Shown: one piece after another, positions 12,478-24,932 of the stretch
How positions within the stretch are numbered: the stretch's first letter is position 1
Layout of the letters: each line of letters opens with the position of its first letter
From: Ustulina deusta
Lineage: Eukaryota; Ascomycota; Sordariomycetes; Xylariales; Xylariaceae
DNA length: 64,000 nucleotides
Direction of reading: 5' to 3'
Assembly: GCA_023159155.1 (NCBI GenBank)
Contig: JAJNNX010000037.1
Location: 248,001-312,000 of the forward strand
Translations under genes and position numbers: made by a program
The notes under the pieces: model-generated
What the model was told of the DNA's origin: nothing
The model's database searches: none
What the model saw: only the letters and a program-made list of their open reading frames with translations

Positions 12478-13516
12478 ACTTAACGATATGCTTCCCGGTT
12501 TCTGCTGGTCACGAATTTCCCTGCCAATTCATGTCTTCGAGGGAAGAATGCAAGGGGACAGGTGCAGGATTGGTCGGCAGAGGGGATGCGACCGGGTTGT
12601 GCTAGTGTTTGCGAGGTTGTGGTGCTGTTGGACACGAGCGGGCAGCAATCAAGCGACAGCAATGGTGCCACGAGAGTCTGCCGTGCGCGCACAGGGTTCT
12701 GGGTTGAATATATTTCAAGGGAGGCTCTTGCAGTGCGCAGGAATAGCAACAATGCAATATTGAGACAGAAGACGCTGGCGGGAGCGTCAGTGCGGTGCAG
12801 TCGTGATGATGGGAAATGGGTGGAAGAGGAGGAATGTGGTGCGGTCAAGATCGAGCGCTGCAGCCTCCTCTATTTGGGCAGCACTCTGATGTAAACAGAG
12901 CAGGGCGCTAGTGCCTGCCCCATTGAACTCCCGGCGCTATTGATAGCGGCTGTGCCTGGGTCCAAGTGTCCGCTAAGTGGTCCGTCCAGCGACGACTTGT
13001 TGCCCGGCCAACCTTTGCGTGCATGGACCACTTTTATGCCCCTCCCCATCCCTGACGTGGTCAACCAATTAAACTCCTGAACAATCCCAAGGACGACTCC
13101 TCTACCAGCAGAAACCGGTCTTCTGCGTCAATGCATAACTACCATTCCACCTTTGTGCAGCTGAAACTGTTATGGCGGGGCATTTCTCATATAAATCACG
13201 ATCATGGTTCTCACTACAGCAGATAGTATACAGCATCCAGCAGCATCGGCATGCATGATGCAGGTTTACAAACAAGGTTGTCGCCCAATCAGAGGAGGGG
13301 ATACAGGCAGCCCGATGAGATAAATGCGAGAACATCTATCCTCCCTTCGTCTACTTGCATGCTCTACGCTCTTATTTTGCCCCTATGTGGGGTCATATGA
13401 ACATTAACGACTTCTAGGTTGGCCTAGATGACTGATCTAACTTCGGGTCTCCCCACAATTGCCAGTGCTGTTATGGTAGCGAGTGGTAGATTGATGCTGT
13501 CGCATGGATGGAGATG
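12478..13516. other. Intergenic upstream of BUD4
   Basis: No convincing gene. Overlapping short frames occur on both strands at 12480-13335 without domain content. The stretch just upstream of 12477 is presumably the BUD4 promoter and 5' leader. Confidence 0.4.
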
Positions 13517-13742
13517 CAGTCACTCGAAAAAAGTCCCGTCCGACTTTTTGGTTTGGTTCACATACCTTTAAGTGTTATATATAACAGGTTTTAGAACCAA
13601 ATAAATTGTAAAAGAAAAAAGTTTTTTTTGTTTTTTGAGCCATGGGTTGGTTATCTTTCAGAAAATATTTTTATTTACTTTCCACTTGATGAAAATATTT
13701 CGGCGTCGTAAAAACGCGGACGGGACTTTTTTTGAGCCACTG
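13517..13742. mobile_element. MITE-like element with about 26-bp terminal inverted repeats
   Basis: The left end at 13517-13542 reads CAGT..CTCGAAAAAAGTCCCGTCCG. The right end at 13717-13742 is its reverse complement, with an exact core of 16 bases (CGGACGGGACTTTTTT). The 226-bp element is AT-rich inside and has no open frame. This is the structure of a non-autonomous DNA transposon. The CAGT-type terminus recalls Tc1/mariner elements, but I see no clear target-site duplication. Confidence 0.7.
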
Positions 13743-14617
13743 GAGGTCATTGACAGGTAGCTACCGTAAGAGGTAATAAATGGGCACTGTCCCCCGTACC
13801 TTCCCACTACACCCAAAATTAGCCTCTATAGCTGGTATAACGAAGTAGATCATACACAGTACCTATTGTACCCCATACTTAAGTAGGGAGTAGAAAACTG
13901 GGGGGCGACTTAGGTCAACCAATAATCCTCAATCTGAATGTGAAAACCATCAAAATACTGGATCGATATGCAAACTACCTAGGGACCTACCGCGAACACG
14001 TGGCATACGAATAATAAGAATAATAAGTACCTAGGTACTTAGATGTATCATCAATCGACATCGCATTTTTGAGCACTATCCAGATAGACAAACGTATTCC
14101 TAACAAAAAATAAAGCCCGAAGTATTATAGTACCTAGTTAAGTTTCTCCCTCAGAGCGTTGGGATTCTCACTTACCGCCATCAATTTCACTAGCTGTGTA
14201 CATAGAACTCTGATGTTAAGGCTAAACATTGAGGCTATGAATCATACGTCATAGTGGTGGGGAGGGTAATTACTGAGGAGAAGATAACCAGGCGTAACTC
14301 TACAAACTGGGTAATTACTTGTATAATCTTATTCTGCAATTCGGTAAAAAATACAAAGAACGACTTAAAATATATTATCGCAAAGGCGCATCGATGAATC
14401 AGTAATGACATACAATGAGTTGAGATGTTGGAAGCCGCCAAAGCGTACAACACAACTTTAAATTCCCCGACTGTCTTGTTAGCCTTTTCCGGCTTTCTTA
14501 TTCAGTGTTTATGCCCTAGCAATGGCTGATTTATGTTCCACTTATCAAACAGCCTAAGCCGAGTTAAGTAATTGCCTTACGACTTAACGCCACGGTATTC
14601 AGGCAGTAGTGAGTTCT
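13743..14617. other. Intergenic, AT-rich
   Basis: AT-rich sequence with TACCTAGGTACTTA words near 14032-14042. The frame at 14235-14453 shows no domain. Nothing further is supportable. Confidence 0.4.
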
Positions 14618-16065
14618 TCAATCAGCTTTTCTGATTACCTTCAACACTTCCGTTGGAACATCATACGCATTCAACTTGCGCTCATAGCTTTCTGTAACCT
14701 TGAGCGCCGAGAAGAGCCAGACGAAAAAGTACATTAGCATCTCCTGAACAACACCCATGTCTTGCTTCATTCCGGCAAGCTGCTGGGCTTTCTTGAATAC
14801 CATGTCTAGACGTGGACGACGAAGATCGGAATAGTCTTTACTGGCTTTGGCAAGCCCGCTCTCTTGGTCTTCCCGCAAGTAATGGTCAAGGAGGAGGGCT
14901 AAACTTTCGCAGTCTTCTAGTGCCATGCTAGCGCCTTGACCTGATGATGGCTGTAAAGCATGTGCTGCATCACCAACAAGCACACAACCTCCTTTCTCCC
15001 ATGTCGGGAGCAAGGGGGTGATGAAGGTTGGAATCAACGATTCTACCTCCACATCATGGACGATATTTTGGATGACTGTATTTTGCCATCCAAGGTGTCG
15101 CTTCTATTGAAAGATTCGGGGTCAGCGCTCACTGTTTGCGGCAAAGTAAACAATATCAAGCGTTCCAGGAACTTGCAGCAGCGGAAATTCGTCGCTCGGC
15201 AACCCATGGTCCCGAAAAGGGGACATCGGAAACTAACCTGAAGCTCTTTCTTCACGTCCTCCCTATCAATGTTTCGCCAATCGCCCGGACACTGGTTTAA
15301 GGCATATGTTGACCACCAGGTCGCCATCTCACCAGCTTTGGAGGAATCTTGGGCGTCTCCAGTGGTATAACCATAGCCAAAGAACCCATTTGCGCCCAGA
15401 GCAACATTCATCTCGCCGTCTGGGGTCCCTTTCAATTTGGAGCTTGGGACGAATCCGCCAACGCCCACGAGGCCTTCGTACCGTGGGGAAAACTCGTATT
15501 GATCGAGATCCTGCCCACCGAACATTGCTCGTCGAGTACGCGACCAAATACCATCGCACGCAATCACAAAATCAAACTCCTCTATTGTCTGGTCTTGAAA
15601 GACTAGCCTGGGCCCGTTATTGCCGTTGGCAAGTGTCACATCAATCACCTTACGCCTCACAACCGCCTCATCAGGAACACGGTTTCTGAGAACCTGACAA
15701 CAAGCCTCTCGTCCGATCATGACCATCATCTCGTTCCCTCCCCCGGCCGCCGACTTAGCCAGGGTCCACCCTCGGGCGTTCGACACACGCCAGGTTCGAA
15801 TGATGTGACCAGTCCTCAACATCTCTTCATGCAATTCCGGGTCCAGACGCTCCAGGACATGGAGTCCCGTTGGAGAAAGCCCGATACTAGCGCCAATGAC
15901 AGATGCATTGTATGTTTCTGGATTTGCTGCGGCGGTAGCGCTCCGATCTTGAGCTTCTCGAGCTTCGTATATGGTTATAGAGTGGCCATCCAGCAGCCCA
16001 ACTTTTCGCAGCCAAAGGTAGACTGAAAGACCTGAGATCCCACCCCCAATGATTGCAATCTTCAT
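14618..16065 (-). CDS. FAD-dependent aromatic monooxygenase (salicylate hydroxylase-like)
   Basis: A class A flavoprotein monooxygenase, which uses NAD(P)H and O2 to hydroxylate a small, usually aromatic, substrate. Exons 16065-15238 and 15103-14618 join in phase 0 to give 437 residues, the normal length for salicylate hydroxylase-type enzymes. The Rossmann motif GGGISGL is at residues 7-13. The DG motif (CDGIWSRTRR) is at 170-179, and the GD motif GDAAHALQPSSGQG is at 320-333; together these define the FAD fold. The intron is placed between KKELQ and KRHLGWQN, restoring the usual helix before the GD motif. A short hydrophobic run near the end (MYFFVWLFSAL) is unremarkable. There is no secretion signal and no adjacent cluster genes, so the substrate cannot be inferred. 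Confidence 0.9.
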
Positions 16066-16993
16066 CGTGTAGAACCCCTAAATGCAAATCTGAACACCAA
16101 AAGAACTGAGCAATCAAATATGGATTTATGATTGACTTAGTCGTGGGAGGACCGAGAGAATTTAAGCGCCTAGATGAATTAGGCAACCATATATTTCTCT
16201 GCGGCCATAGTTCCAGCGCCTGCGCAGTCCCAGCTAGCTAGCCAGCCTCATTAACCTCCACTAGCGTTGGTAGCATCTAACGTTGTGCATATAGATTATA
16301 GAGATGGACTCGAAATATTTACTTATCTAAATAGGTAGCTATTCGCGCCACATCGAGAGATTGTAATTGGGGTTATAAACATCCCCTATTGCATAACTAA
16401 TATTTATTGGAAGTTCCAGCCCTGCAGTGTTCCTCACAGCACCAAGATATGGTGGACTTGAGAATCAGCGAGGTCATGGAGTTAAGCTGGTAGTATGGGG
16501 TCCCAGCTACGACCGGCTTTGAATGCTGATGTATAGTAGATCCACCTTACTAGGTACCTACTTACTGTACTGTGAGCCAAGGTTTCTGTTGCTTCAACCC
16601 TTGAGGAAAGGGGCAAGCTTTATTCGTGTAGATGTACACCGCTTTTTATCGTCCTGGATGGCAAATTACTGAACAGTGTAAAAAGGTAAAAATAAAAAAT
16701 AAAAACGAAAAATAAAAAAACATACAACACTAGGGATTCGCTGGTCCACCGACCCAACTACTGATCTAGCGGTCATACGAATCAGATAAAGGAGTCATGC
16801 ATTTTTTAAATATGCTGTTTTTATATCAAGAACCGCTACCTCATTGCTCTCAGAGCCTTTAACCAAATACCATTTCGTGGTTACCTAGGTAGGAGCAAAT
16901 AAACCAAATGCTGTCTTTACCTACCAGAGGATCCTAATGCACTGTACCGAGGTACCTACCTAGTTACCGCCTAGTTACACGTACCAAAACATG
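16066..16993. other. Intergenic upstream of the FAD monooxygenase
   Basis: AT-rich. Contains GGTACCTA words near 16550-16562 and an A-rich run at 16680-16720. No gene seen. Confidence 0.4.
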
Positions 16994-17344
16994 CTAGTAG
17001 TAATGGGCCACAATTCGATCCGTCGTTACAATCACGACACACACCTGTGTAACACAGGTCTTATAGAACTCAGTATCGATAGTGTAAGCCTTTGGGGCAG
17101 TTGGTGATGTTTCGAGAATAGTTTCAACAACTTTGGCGAGGCGCCATACTGAGAAATGTGTTTGGTACCTGGCGTATGAAAGAGTTGGGAACGTCAAGCA
17201 CAAGGTTGCAATCTCGATTGAAGTATAGATGAGCCTTGAACATGCGCAGGTAGTGCATGTCACAAAACTTGCCAATACCTTCTCATCGATCATTTTTGCA
17301 TCCCTCACACAATAGTTGCACTCTTGTGCCAGTCGGGCGAACAT
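16994..17344 (-). pseudogene. Possible decayed exonuclease-like fragment (DTEF motif)
   Basis: The 116-codon open frame ends with YTIDTEFYKTCVTQVCVV, which resembles the first motif (DxE) of DEDD-family 3'-5' exonucleases. No second or third acidic motif follows before the stop, and the preceding part has no recognisable domain. It may be a remnant or chance similarity. No flanking exon could be joined. Confidence 0.25.
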
Positions 17345-18178
17345 TAGCTTTCGAAGTCAAATTAACGACCTCGCAGTGGATGCACCTGGCAGCGAATGTC
17401 AGAAAAAGGTATACACGTTGAGAAGCGCAAAGGCGAAAGACGAGCTGTTAGGGGATTTCTCTGTTTCGAAAAAGGGCAAGGCTCCCCGGCGGCCCCCAGG
17501 CAAGGTGTTCCTTCGGTTCTGGTTGAGATCCAATAAGTGGGATTTAACTCTAGAAGAAAAGAAAAATATAGTTTAGAAACTGTATAAGCCAAAAGTATAA
17601 GCCAAGTTTAGGTAATGTTCAACTTACTAATACATTGCTGATGATTCTTTTCGAGCTGTGCCTCAATCGGCGAATGGAAATCCCCAACTGTACCTCGTGT
17701 CCATTCGAGGATGTGGTGGGGCACACACGGGCAATGGTACAGAGTGTTTGCGGGTGTGTGGCTAGTGCGGGTCTCAGCCACCAGTGCAGCTACCCCTCCG
17801 TAACTCAGGCTTATCTCGCTTTTCTACTTTCTCTATTAATAATACAACAAAAGTACATATAAAATAATAAAAAATTAAAATCAGAAACCTTAGTTGCAAT
17901 AATATATTGAGTTAGCATGGTAAACAACAATTACTATATTATTTTTACAATTCTTTCTCGCCGCGTATTCTGGCATTGAGTTTTGCTGGTATCTGAGGTC
18001 AATTGCATTTCTTGTTGACTCCACTCTGCCCGGCCCGCTACAGCCAGCCAGCAAAGGAAAAACTGTCTGTACCGACCCCGCACCCTTTGATCTGCCATGG
18101 CCGATCAACGCAATTAATTTCACCTAGTATTTCAACTCTGACTCAACCCCACCAACCCGCGCACTAACCCGCTTGTTC
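17345..18178. other. Intergenic upstream of LeuRS
   Basis: AT-rich at 17570-17950, then more mixed. Open frames on both strands (17316-17592) are mutually overlapping and without signature. Confidence 0.4.
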
Positions 18179-18267
18179 TCTGTATGATACTAACCTACTT
18201 CTTCTCCGTATGATACCAACCTACTTCTTCTCTGTGTGATACCAACCTGCCTCTTCTCTGTATGAAG
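18179..18267 (+). repeat. 26-bp tandem repeat, about 3.4 copies, ending at the LeuRS start
   Basis: Units start at 18179, 18205, 18231 and (partial) 18257, each reading TCTGTATGATACTAACCTAC-like followed by TTCTTC, with one to three differences between copies. The last partial copy runs into the start codon region. The repeat makes a CT-rich leader with repeated ATG and TACTAAC-like words. Confidence 0.8.
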
Positions 18268-21200
18268 ATGGCATCCACAAATCCCGGCAATGCTGTCAGT
18301 GCAGCCCAAAAGATGCTGAAGATTGAAAATGTACGTCGCTGGTTCCTCCTTTCCGAAGCCCTCTAACCCTCGAAAAGACGCAGAAACGCGATGCTCTGGT
18401 CGAAATCGAGCGCAAATACCAAGCCGCCTGGGCCGAATCCCGAATCTTCGAATCCGACGCCCCGAGTGCGGCGGATGTTTCAGAGGCCCAACCCGCCAAA
18501 TTCTTTGCGACTATTGCCTACCCATATATGAATGGCTCGCTACACGTTGGACATGGATATACGATCTCTAAGGTCGAGTTCGCCACAGGCTACGCGCGTC
18601 TCCAGGGGAGGAACGCCTTATTTCCGTTCGGCTTTCATTGCACGGGCATGGCGATAAAGGCGTGTGCGGATAAGCTTGAGAGGGAGGTAGAAATGTTCGG
18701 ACAGAACTTCGAGCATTTCACAGACGACGACGAAGGCGATTTGGCCGCCCGCGAAGCTGGCGACGGATTAGCTGCCAACGACGCTGGCGCTGCTTCTGTC
18801 TCGGATGTTACTAAATTCCGGTCCAAGAAGACCAAGGCAGCGGCAAAGTCGGGTGCGGCCAAATACCAATTTCAGATCTTGCTGTCGCAAGGCATACCGC
18901 GGCAAGACATTCATAAATTTGCCGACCCTTATCATTGGGTCCGCGTCTTTCCTGCCGCGGGCATACGCGACGCCTCTAGTCTGGGGCTACGCATCGACTG
19001 GCGTCGCTCCTTCGTGACGACTGACGCTAACCCATTCTACGATTCGTTTGTGCGTTGGCAGATGCGCCGCCTGAAAGAGCTCGGCAAGATTAAATTTGGA
19101 AAAAGGTATACCATCTACTCACCCAAAGACGGCCAGCCATGCCTCGACCACGACCGCAGCGAGGGAGAAGGCATAGGTGTGCAAGACTACACCGCTATTA
19201 AGATGAGGGTCCTGGATTGGTCTGAAGCGGCCATGAAGATAATCCAGAAGGGTTTGCCATCTATTGCCCAGGCCAACGTCTACTTCTTGGCCGCAACCCT
19301 CCGTCCGGAAACCATGTATGGCCAGACTTGCTGCTTCGTCGGCCCCAAGATCACATATGGGCTCTTCAAGCTCCACGACGCCGCTGTCAACCCTGGCGCT
19401 GAGAACGAATATGTCGTTTGCACCGAGCGAGCAGCACGGAACCTGTCATTCCAGGGTTACTCGGCTGTCTGGGGCGTAGTCCAGAAGTCTGTCGAACTAA
19501 CTGGCGCCGACATGATTGGTACGCTGCTAGATGCCCCTCTATCGGTCCACACCTCCGTGCGCGTCTTGCCTATGGAAACGGCCCAAGCGTCCAAGGGAAC
19601 TGGCATCGTGACCTGCGTGCCATCGGACAGTCCTGACGACTATGCCACCGTCACCGAACTAGCTAGGAAGGCTGACTTCTACGGGATACAGAAGGACTGG
19701 GCAACGCTGGAGGTGATTCCCGTCATCGAAACGCCTAACTACGGCAAGCTCACTGCCCCTGCCCTAGTTGACAAAATGAAAATTACTTCACCTAAAGATC
19801 CGAAGCTCGGGGAAGCGAAAAATATCGCATACAAAGAAGGCTTTTACTACGGCACTATGGTGTATGGGGAGTTCAGCGGCCGTCCAGTCCAACAGGCCAA
19901 GGATTTGGTCAAGCAGAAGCTGTTTGATTCAGCTCTTGCCTTCCCCTACGCCGAACCCGAAGGGATCGTCATCAGCCGATCCAAAGACGAGTGCGTAGCC
20001 GCCCATCTGGACCAATGGTATCTAAATTATGGCACGGCTGAAAACGGGGGCGACGGCGAATGGAACGCTCAGGTACGTGCGCACCTTCTGAATGAAGATG
20101 GGAACGGCCTCAACACCTTCTCAACCGAGACAAAACGGCGATTCGAAGAAGCACTTGATTGGCTCGGCCAATGGGCATGTGCGCGGTCCTACGGCCTGGG
20201 ATCCAAGTTACCGTGGGACGATCAATTCCTCGTCGAATCCCTGAGTGATAGCACAATATACCCGTCCTATTATACAGTTGCCCATTATCTCCACCGGGAT
20301 ATATACGGGAAGGAACCTGGCTTAGCTAACATCCGCCCCGAACAAATGACGGATGAAGCGTGGGACTTTGTGCTGGCACGCACAACAAAGCCCCCCGGAG
20401 ATAGTGATATCTCCTTGCCCGTGCTGCATGCCATGCGCCGCGAATTTCAATACTGGTACCCGTTGGACCTGCGTGTCTCGGGCAAGGACCTGATACAAAA
20501 CCACCTCACGTTCTTCCTATATATTCACGTTGCTCTGTGGCCATCCAAATATTGGCCGCGTGGTGTCCGTGTTAATGGATTCGTTTTATTGAATAAGGAA
20601 AAGATGGCCAAGAGCACTGGCAATTTTCTCACGCTAAGCGAAACAGTCGAGAAGTTCGGCGCTGACGCTGCAAGGGTTGCGCTGGCGGATGCTGGCGACG
20701 CTGTCGACGACGCCAATTTCTCAGAAAGCGTTGCAAACGCCGCCATTCTGAAGTTGTATGAGCTTCGGCAGTGGCTTGAGGATATGATTCTCGGAGACAG
20801 CGTGGCTGCCAATGACAACAAGGGCAGCCAACGGAACGGCTCCCTGAACTTCTGGGATACGGTATTCGATAATGAGATGAACCGCCTGGTCTGGGAGACA
20901 AAGGCAGCGTACGACGCTCATCTTTTCCGCGCCGCCCTGCGATCGGGTTTTTATAACTTCACAGGCGCGCGTGATTCTTACCGCGACGCAGTTGGGGCTG
21001 TCGGTATGCACTCGAAACTGGTGCGCCGATACGCGGAACTACAGTGCCTGCTTCTGAGCCCCGTGGCACCGCACTGGTGTGAGTACGTGTGGACTGAGGT
21101 GTTGGGGCACAAGCATAGCATTCAAGTGGCACGTTGGCCGACTGATTGCCCTAGGCCTGACAGGGCCCTGCAGGCGGCGGCGGATTACGTGCAAACAACG

Positions 21201-21860
21201 TCATCGGCCGTGATGGCAGCGTTCGGCCAGCTGGTCAAGAGGCTGATAAAGAACAGCAGCAAAAAGAGCGCGAGCGCTAGTTCGGGTCACCACGCCGTTT
21301 TTGATCCTCGTTCGTCGCCTTTCCGCCTCCGCATCTTCTTCACCGAATCCCTACCTGCGTGGCAGGAACGTTGTATCGACCTCGTGACGGCGGCGCTGAA
21401 AGAGACAGGCCTAGTGGACACGGACACCATTGGGAAGAGCATCGGGAAGACGGAAACGAAGCGCGCCATGCCGTTCGTTCAACAGCTCAAGAAACGCCTC
21501 CAGGATGCGGAAGCAAGTGCCAGTACGGATGACCAAGCCGGAAATGAAACAGACAAGGACGTTGAGACAGCCATTTTGTTAGGTAGGAGACTGCCGTTTG
21601 ACGAGCGCGCGGTTCTGGAAGAGATGGTGCCGGTGCTGAAAAAGGGGTTAGGAACGCGTTGCGAGGGGTTGGAGATTGTCCGGGTCACTAAGACCGCTGC
21701 CACGATATCGGGCGGCGGGGACAAGGAGGAGGGACAAGAAGAACTCATAGAAGGATGTGTGCTGTCAACAGGCGAGGTTTTGGCCACAAAAGACCTGCCT
21801 GCCACTGCTGCCTCGGCTGCTCCAGGAATCCCTAAGTTTATTTTTGAACCTATGAATTAA
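18268..21860 (+). CDS. leuS (CDC60/leu-6 type): Cytosolic leucyl-tRNA synthetase
   Basis: Charges tRNA-Leu with leucine in the cytosol. Exon 1 is 18268-18330 (21 codons) and exon 2 is 18384-21860, giving 1179 residues, slightly longer than the roughly 1100 usual for eukaryotic cytosolic LeuRS. The class I HIGH motif appears as HVGH at residues 75-78 within YPYMNGSLHVGHG. The KMSKS motif is KMAKS at 761-765. The large inserted editing (CP1) domain lies between them and contains the usual threonine-rich region (ETAQASKGTGIVTCVPSDSP). HCTGMAIKACADKL and FFATIAYPY are typical of the archaeal/eukaryal type, not the mitochondrial enzyme. An in-frame ATG two codons upstream (18262) inside the tandem repeat could also start translation, giving MKMAS. 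Confidence 0.96.
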
Positions 21861-22282
21861 CTAGACTAGATAAAAATTTTAATGAAAAAGTACTTCTACC
21901 TAGGTATCTCTTCCAAGTTCATCTTCTCTTGTATATTAATAGGGGGCGGATTGTGCAGCCACAGTAACTTGAACAAATGCGGGGCGGTATATCTATGTGG
22001 CTTTTTTTGAGGGTCTACGTTGATAGCCTAAGATAAGCTACCTGCAGGAACTTTATTTTCTAAGGTCGCCAGCTCATATCGCGGGACCTTCATGCACCGG
22101 CAACCTCCAGATCCAGAGGATTCGCAACCCACCACTGTTGCATTCTACTCGTTTCATTCCAGCTTTTTCGCCTGTACGTTGTTCTCGGCGATCACCAGGA
22201 CACCCGGACTGCTCAATTGCAGTCACTACGTTGGCTTGTCTCACATCCTCGTCTTGTGGTAATTTCACCCCGACCAGACACA
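21861..22282. other. Intergenic between LeuRS and DBP9
   Basis: Short spacer with the LeuRS 3' flank (TACCTAGGTA at 21898-21907) and the DBP9 leader. No gene. Confidence 0.5.
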
Positions 22283-24244
22283 ATGAAGCGCAAGATCGAT
22301 GACTTGCAAGAAGAGGACAAGCCTCCGATTGCCTTGCCTGACACCGATGCGAAACCACCACGAAAAGACGCTGCCTTCACCGATTTCGAACTCGATGCAC
22401 GCATCCTGACCGCCATCGCAGGCCAAAGCCTCCATAAACCGACCACGCCGCAAGCTCTAGCGATCCCTCAGATTTTGGACGGAAGGTCCTTGGTGCTTCG
22501 CGCAAAGACGGGTTCGGGCAAAACACTGTGCTATCTGTTACCGCTCATAGAAAGCATCCTCAGAAGCAAGGAGACTGCCCAATCTTCTACATCGGCTCTG
22601 GTGCTTGTTCCCACTCGCGAGCTTGCCGATCAAGTCCTGCGCACTATCGAGACATTTACCGCCTTCTGTCAAAAAGATGTTCGAGCGATCAAGCTCTCCG
22701 AGCAACTTCCGGACGAGGTAGTTCGGTCCATGCTTGCTTCCACACCCCATATTGTCGTGGCCACGCCCTCACGCGCCTGCTCAAGCATTACGATTTCTTC
22801 TTGGGTCTCCAGTTTGAAGATGCTCGTGATCGACGAGTCAGATCTGGTCTTGTCGTACGGCTATGACGAAGACCTCACCACACTGGCCGCCTCGATACCC
22901 AAGGGTGTGCAGACTGTTTTGACTTCTGCGACCCTCAGCAGTGATGTTGATCACCTGAAGACTCGATTTTGCAAAAACCCAGTTATTTTAGATCTCAACG
23001 AACCCGACGCTGAAGGAGCGGGCATCACCCAATATTTTGTTGAGTGCGGCGAGGACGATAAGTTCCTACTAATATACGTCTTGCTCAAACTCAAGCTCAT
23101 CCGAGGCAAATGTTTGATATTTGTTGCCGACGATGTGGATAGATCATATCGGCTGAAGCTATACCTCGAACAGTTTGGCATTCGCTCAGCGTGAGTATTA
23201 CCCAGACGCATTCTTTCATGTGGCTTTGACGCAGGCATATCCTATTTGGCTGTTTCCATATCCTAGAGTGGCAATTCTAAATTGAGAGTATTTGCTGACT
23301 TCAGATGTTAAAGCGTACTTAATTCCCAGCTTCCTATCGCCTCACGAGTCCATACTGTACAACAATTCAATCAGGGTTTATTTGACATATTAATATCATC
23401 AGATGAGATGGAAGTACTAGGAGATGAGGCCGACGCGGTGGACGAGAATAATGAGACTACGCCGAATCCTGGTCACGATGAACAGAATTCATCCAAACAA
23501 CTTAGCAGCAAAAATGCCCAGACCGCACCACCCAAGAAGAAGCGGAAATCTTCGCGCCGGGACAAGGACTATGGTGTATCGAGAGGTATCGACTTTAGAA
23601 ATGTAGCCATCGTGGTGAATTTCGATTGCCCTTCAACCGCCCGCAGTTACGCCCATCGTATAGGCAGAACAGCGCGAGCGGGACAGACCGGGACATCTCT
23701 CACTATGGTGGTACCGTCTGATAAGTTTCGCAAGCATATTCCAACGAGCATATCATCTGCCGAGAATGACGAGAAGACACTATCTAAAATCAAGAAGCAG
23801 CAGGCTGCGAGTGGAAAGGAGTTGAAAGCCTGGCACTTTGACTGGAAGACGTTAGAGGGTTTCCGATATCGTGTCAACGATGCTATTCGTGCAGTAACCA
23901 AGGTCGCTGTGAGGGAAGCACGAATGCGAGAAATTCGCCAAGAACTGTTGAAGAGTGATAAACTTCAGCGTCGGTTTGAGGAAAACCCAGCAGAGCTGCA
24001 TGCTCTACGACATGACGGGCAACTTCGCTCTGCCCGCACCCAGCCTCATCTGAAAGATGTTCCTGACTATCTCCTTCCGGAAGGAAAGAAGAATTTAACT
24101 GCAAATAACATTGGATTTGTGCCGATGAAAAAAGCAGATGGAAAGAGCCGGAAAGGCCGGGTCTTCAAGGGTAAAGGAAAACGCATGGGCAGCCGCAAGA
24201 TAGACCCTCTCAGATCCTTCAAGGCTCGGCCGAAGGCGAAGTAA
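22283..24244 (+). CDS. dbp9: DEAD-box ATP-dependent RNA helicase Dbp9
   Basis: A nucleolar helicase for 60S ribosomal subunit assembly. Exons 22283-23190 and 23314-24244 give 612 residues, the usual Dbp9 length. The Q motif is KPTTPQALAIP. Walker A is AKTGSGKT (74-81), motif II is DESD (184-187, the Dbp9-type variant of DEAD), motif III is SAT, and motif VI is HRIGRTAR (417-424). A basic insert before motif V and a basic tail (GKGKRMGSRKIDPLRSFKA) are typical of the family. The intron acceptor is at 23311-23313, because the closer TCAG at 23301-23304 would bring in a stop. This puts Ala where family members usually have Cys before VLNSQLP. Confidence 0.95.
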
Positions 24245-24698
24245 ATGTAGCTTGGAATGAAAACATAGTTCGGCTTATCTCCTAGTATAGAGGCGCTGCA
24301 ATATCTCTATAAGTTATAAACAGTTATTTATAGTTGCCTACTTTAATACTAAGAGTGTTGAAATATATTAATCCTAATTAAATGGGGGGGTTTTTATTTC
24401 AGCCATAACAACTTTCGAGCAAAAGTTTTAGTCCAAAACAACATATATTTCACTTAGTTAACTATACCTTTTTTACTAAACAAAAAAAGCAAATGGTTAT
24501 TTACACAGCGCTATTATAAGTGTTAATGGTTAAGGTCATTAAATTTTTTTTTTTTGTCCTCGTATTATTTTACTAACTATAACTTCGGAATACGAATAAA
24601 AGCAACGCTTTATCGGCTGTTGTGTTCTAAGTATCAATCCATGTTTCTTTGTTATCTACTGATGCCTGTTTTAACTGGGGTCGAGTCCGACCTCCTAG
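24245..24698. other. AT-rich intergenic
   Basis: Strongly AT-rich with homopolymer G and T runs (24384-24392 and 24546-24556). No gene seen. Confidence 0.5.
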
Positions 24699-24932
24699 AA
24701 GGAACTCAGGTCGAGGATCAAAAATGTCGACGATTTCAAGAGGGTCGAAGGAATGTTGGCCATATTCAGCAGAATGGCCAAGACAACGGACAATGGGTAT
24801 CGATTTATGACTCCATTGGAGATATGTCCCCATGTGGAGGAAGGAATGGATCGCCGTGAGACGCGTGAACGCCAGCAATCTGCAGTATTCGACGAGTTCA
24901 AAGAGGCCATTAAGGAAATTCATAGAGCGTAG
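24699..24932 (+). pseudogene. Coding remnant, unidentified (C-terminal end only)
   Basis: From a TAG at 24696 to a TAG at 24930-24932, one frame reads about 77 codons with strongly protein-like, amphipathic composition (FKRVEGMLAIFSRMAKTTDN, then TRERQQSAVFDEFKEAIKEI). There is no ATG at its beginning and no upstream exon I could join, so it looks like the 3' end of a lost gene. I do not recognise the family. Confidence 0.35.
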
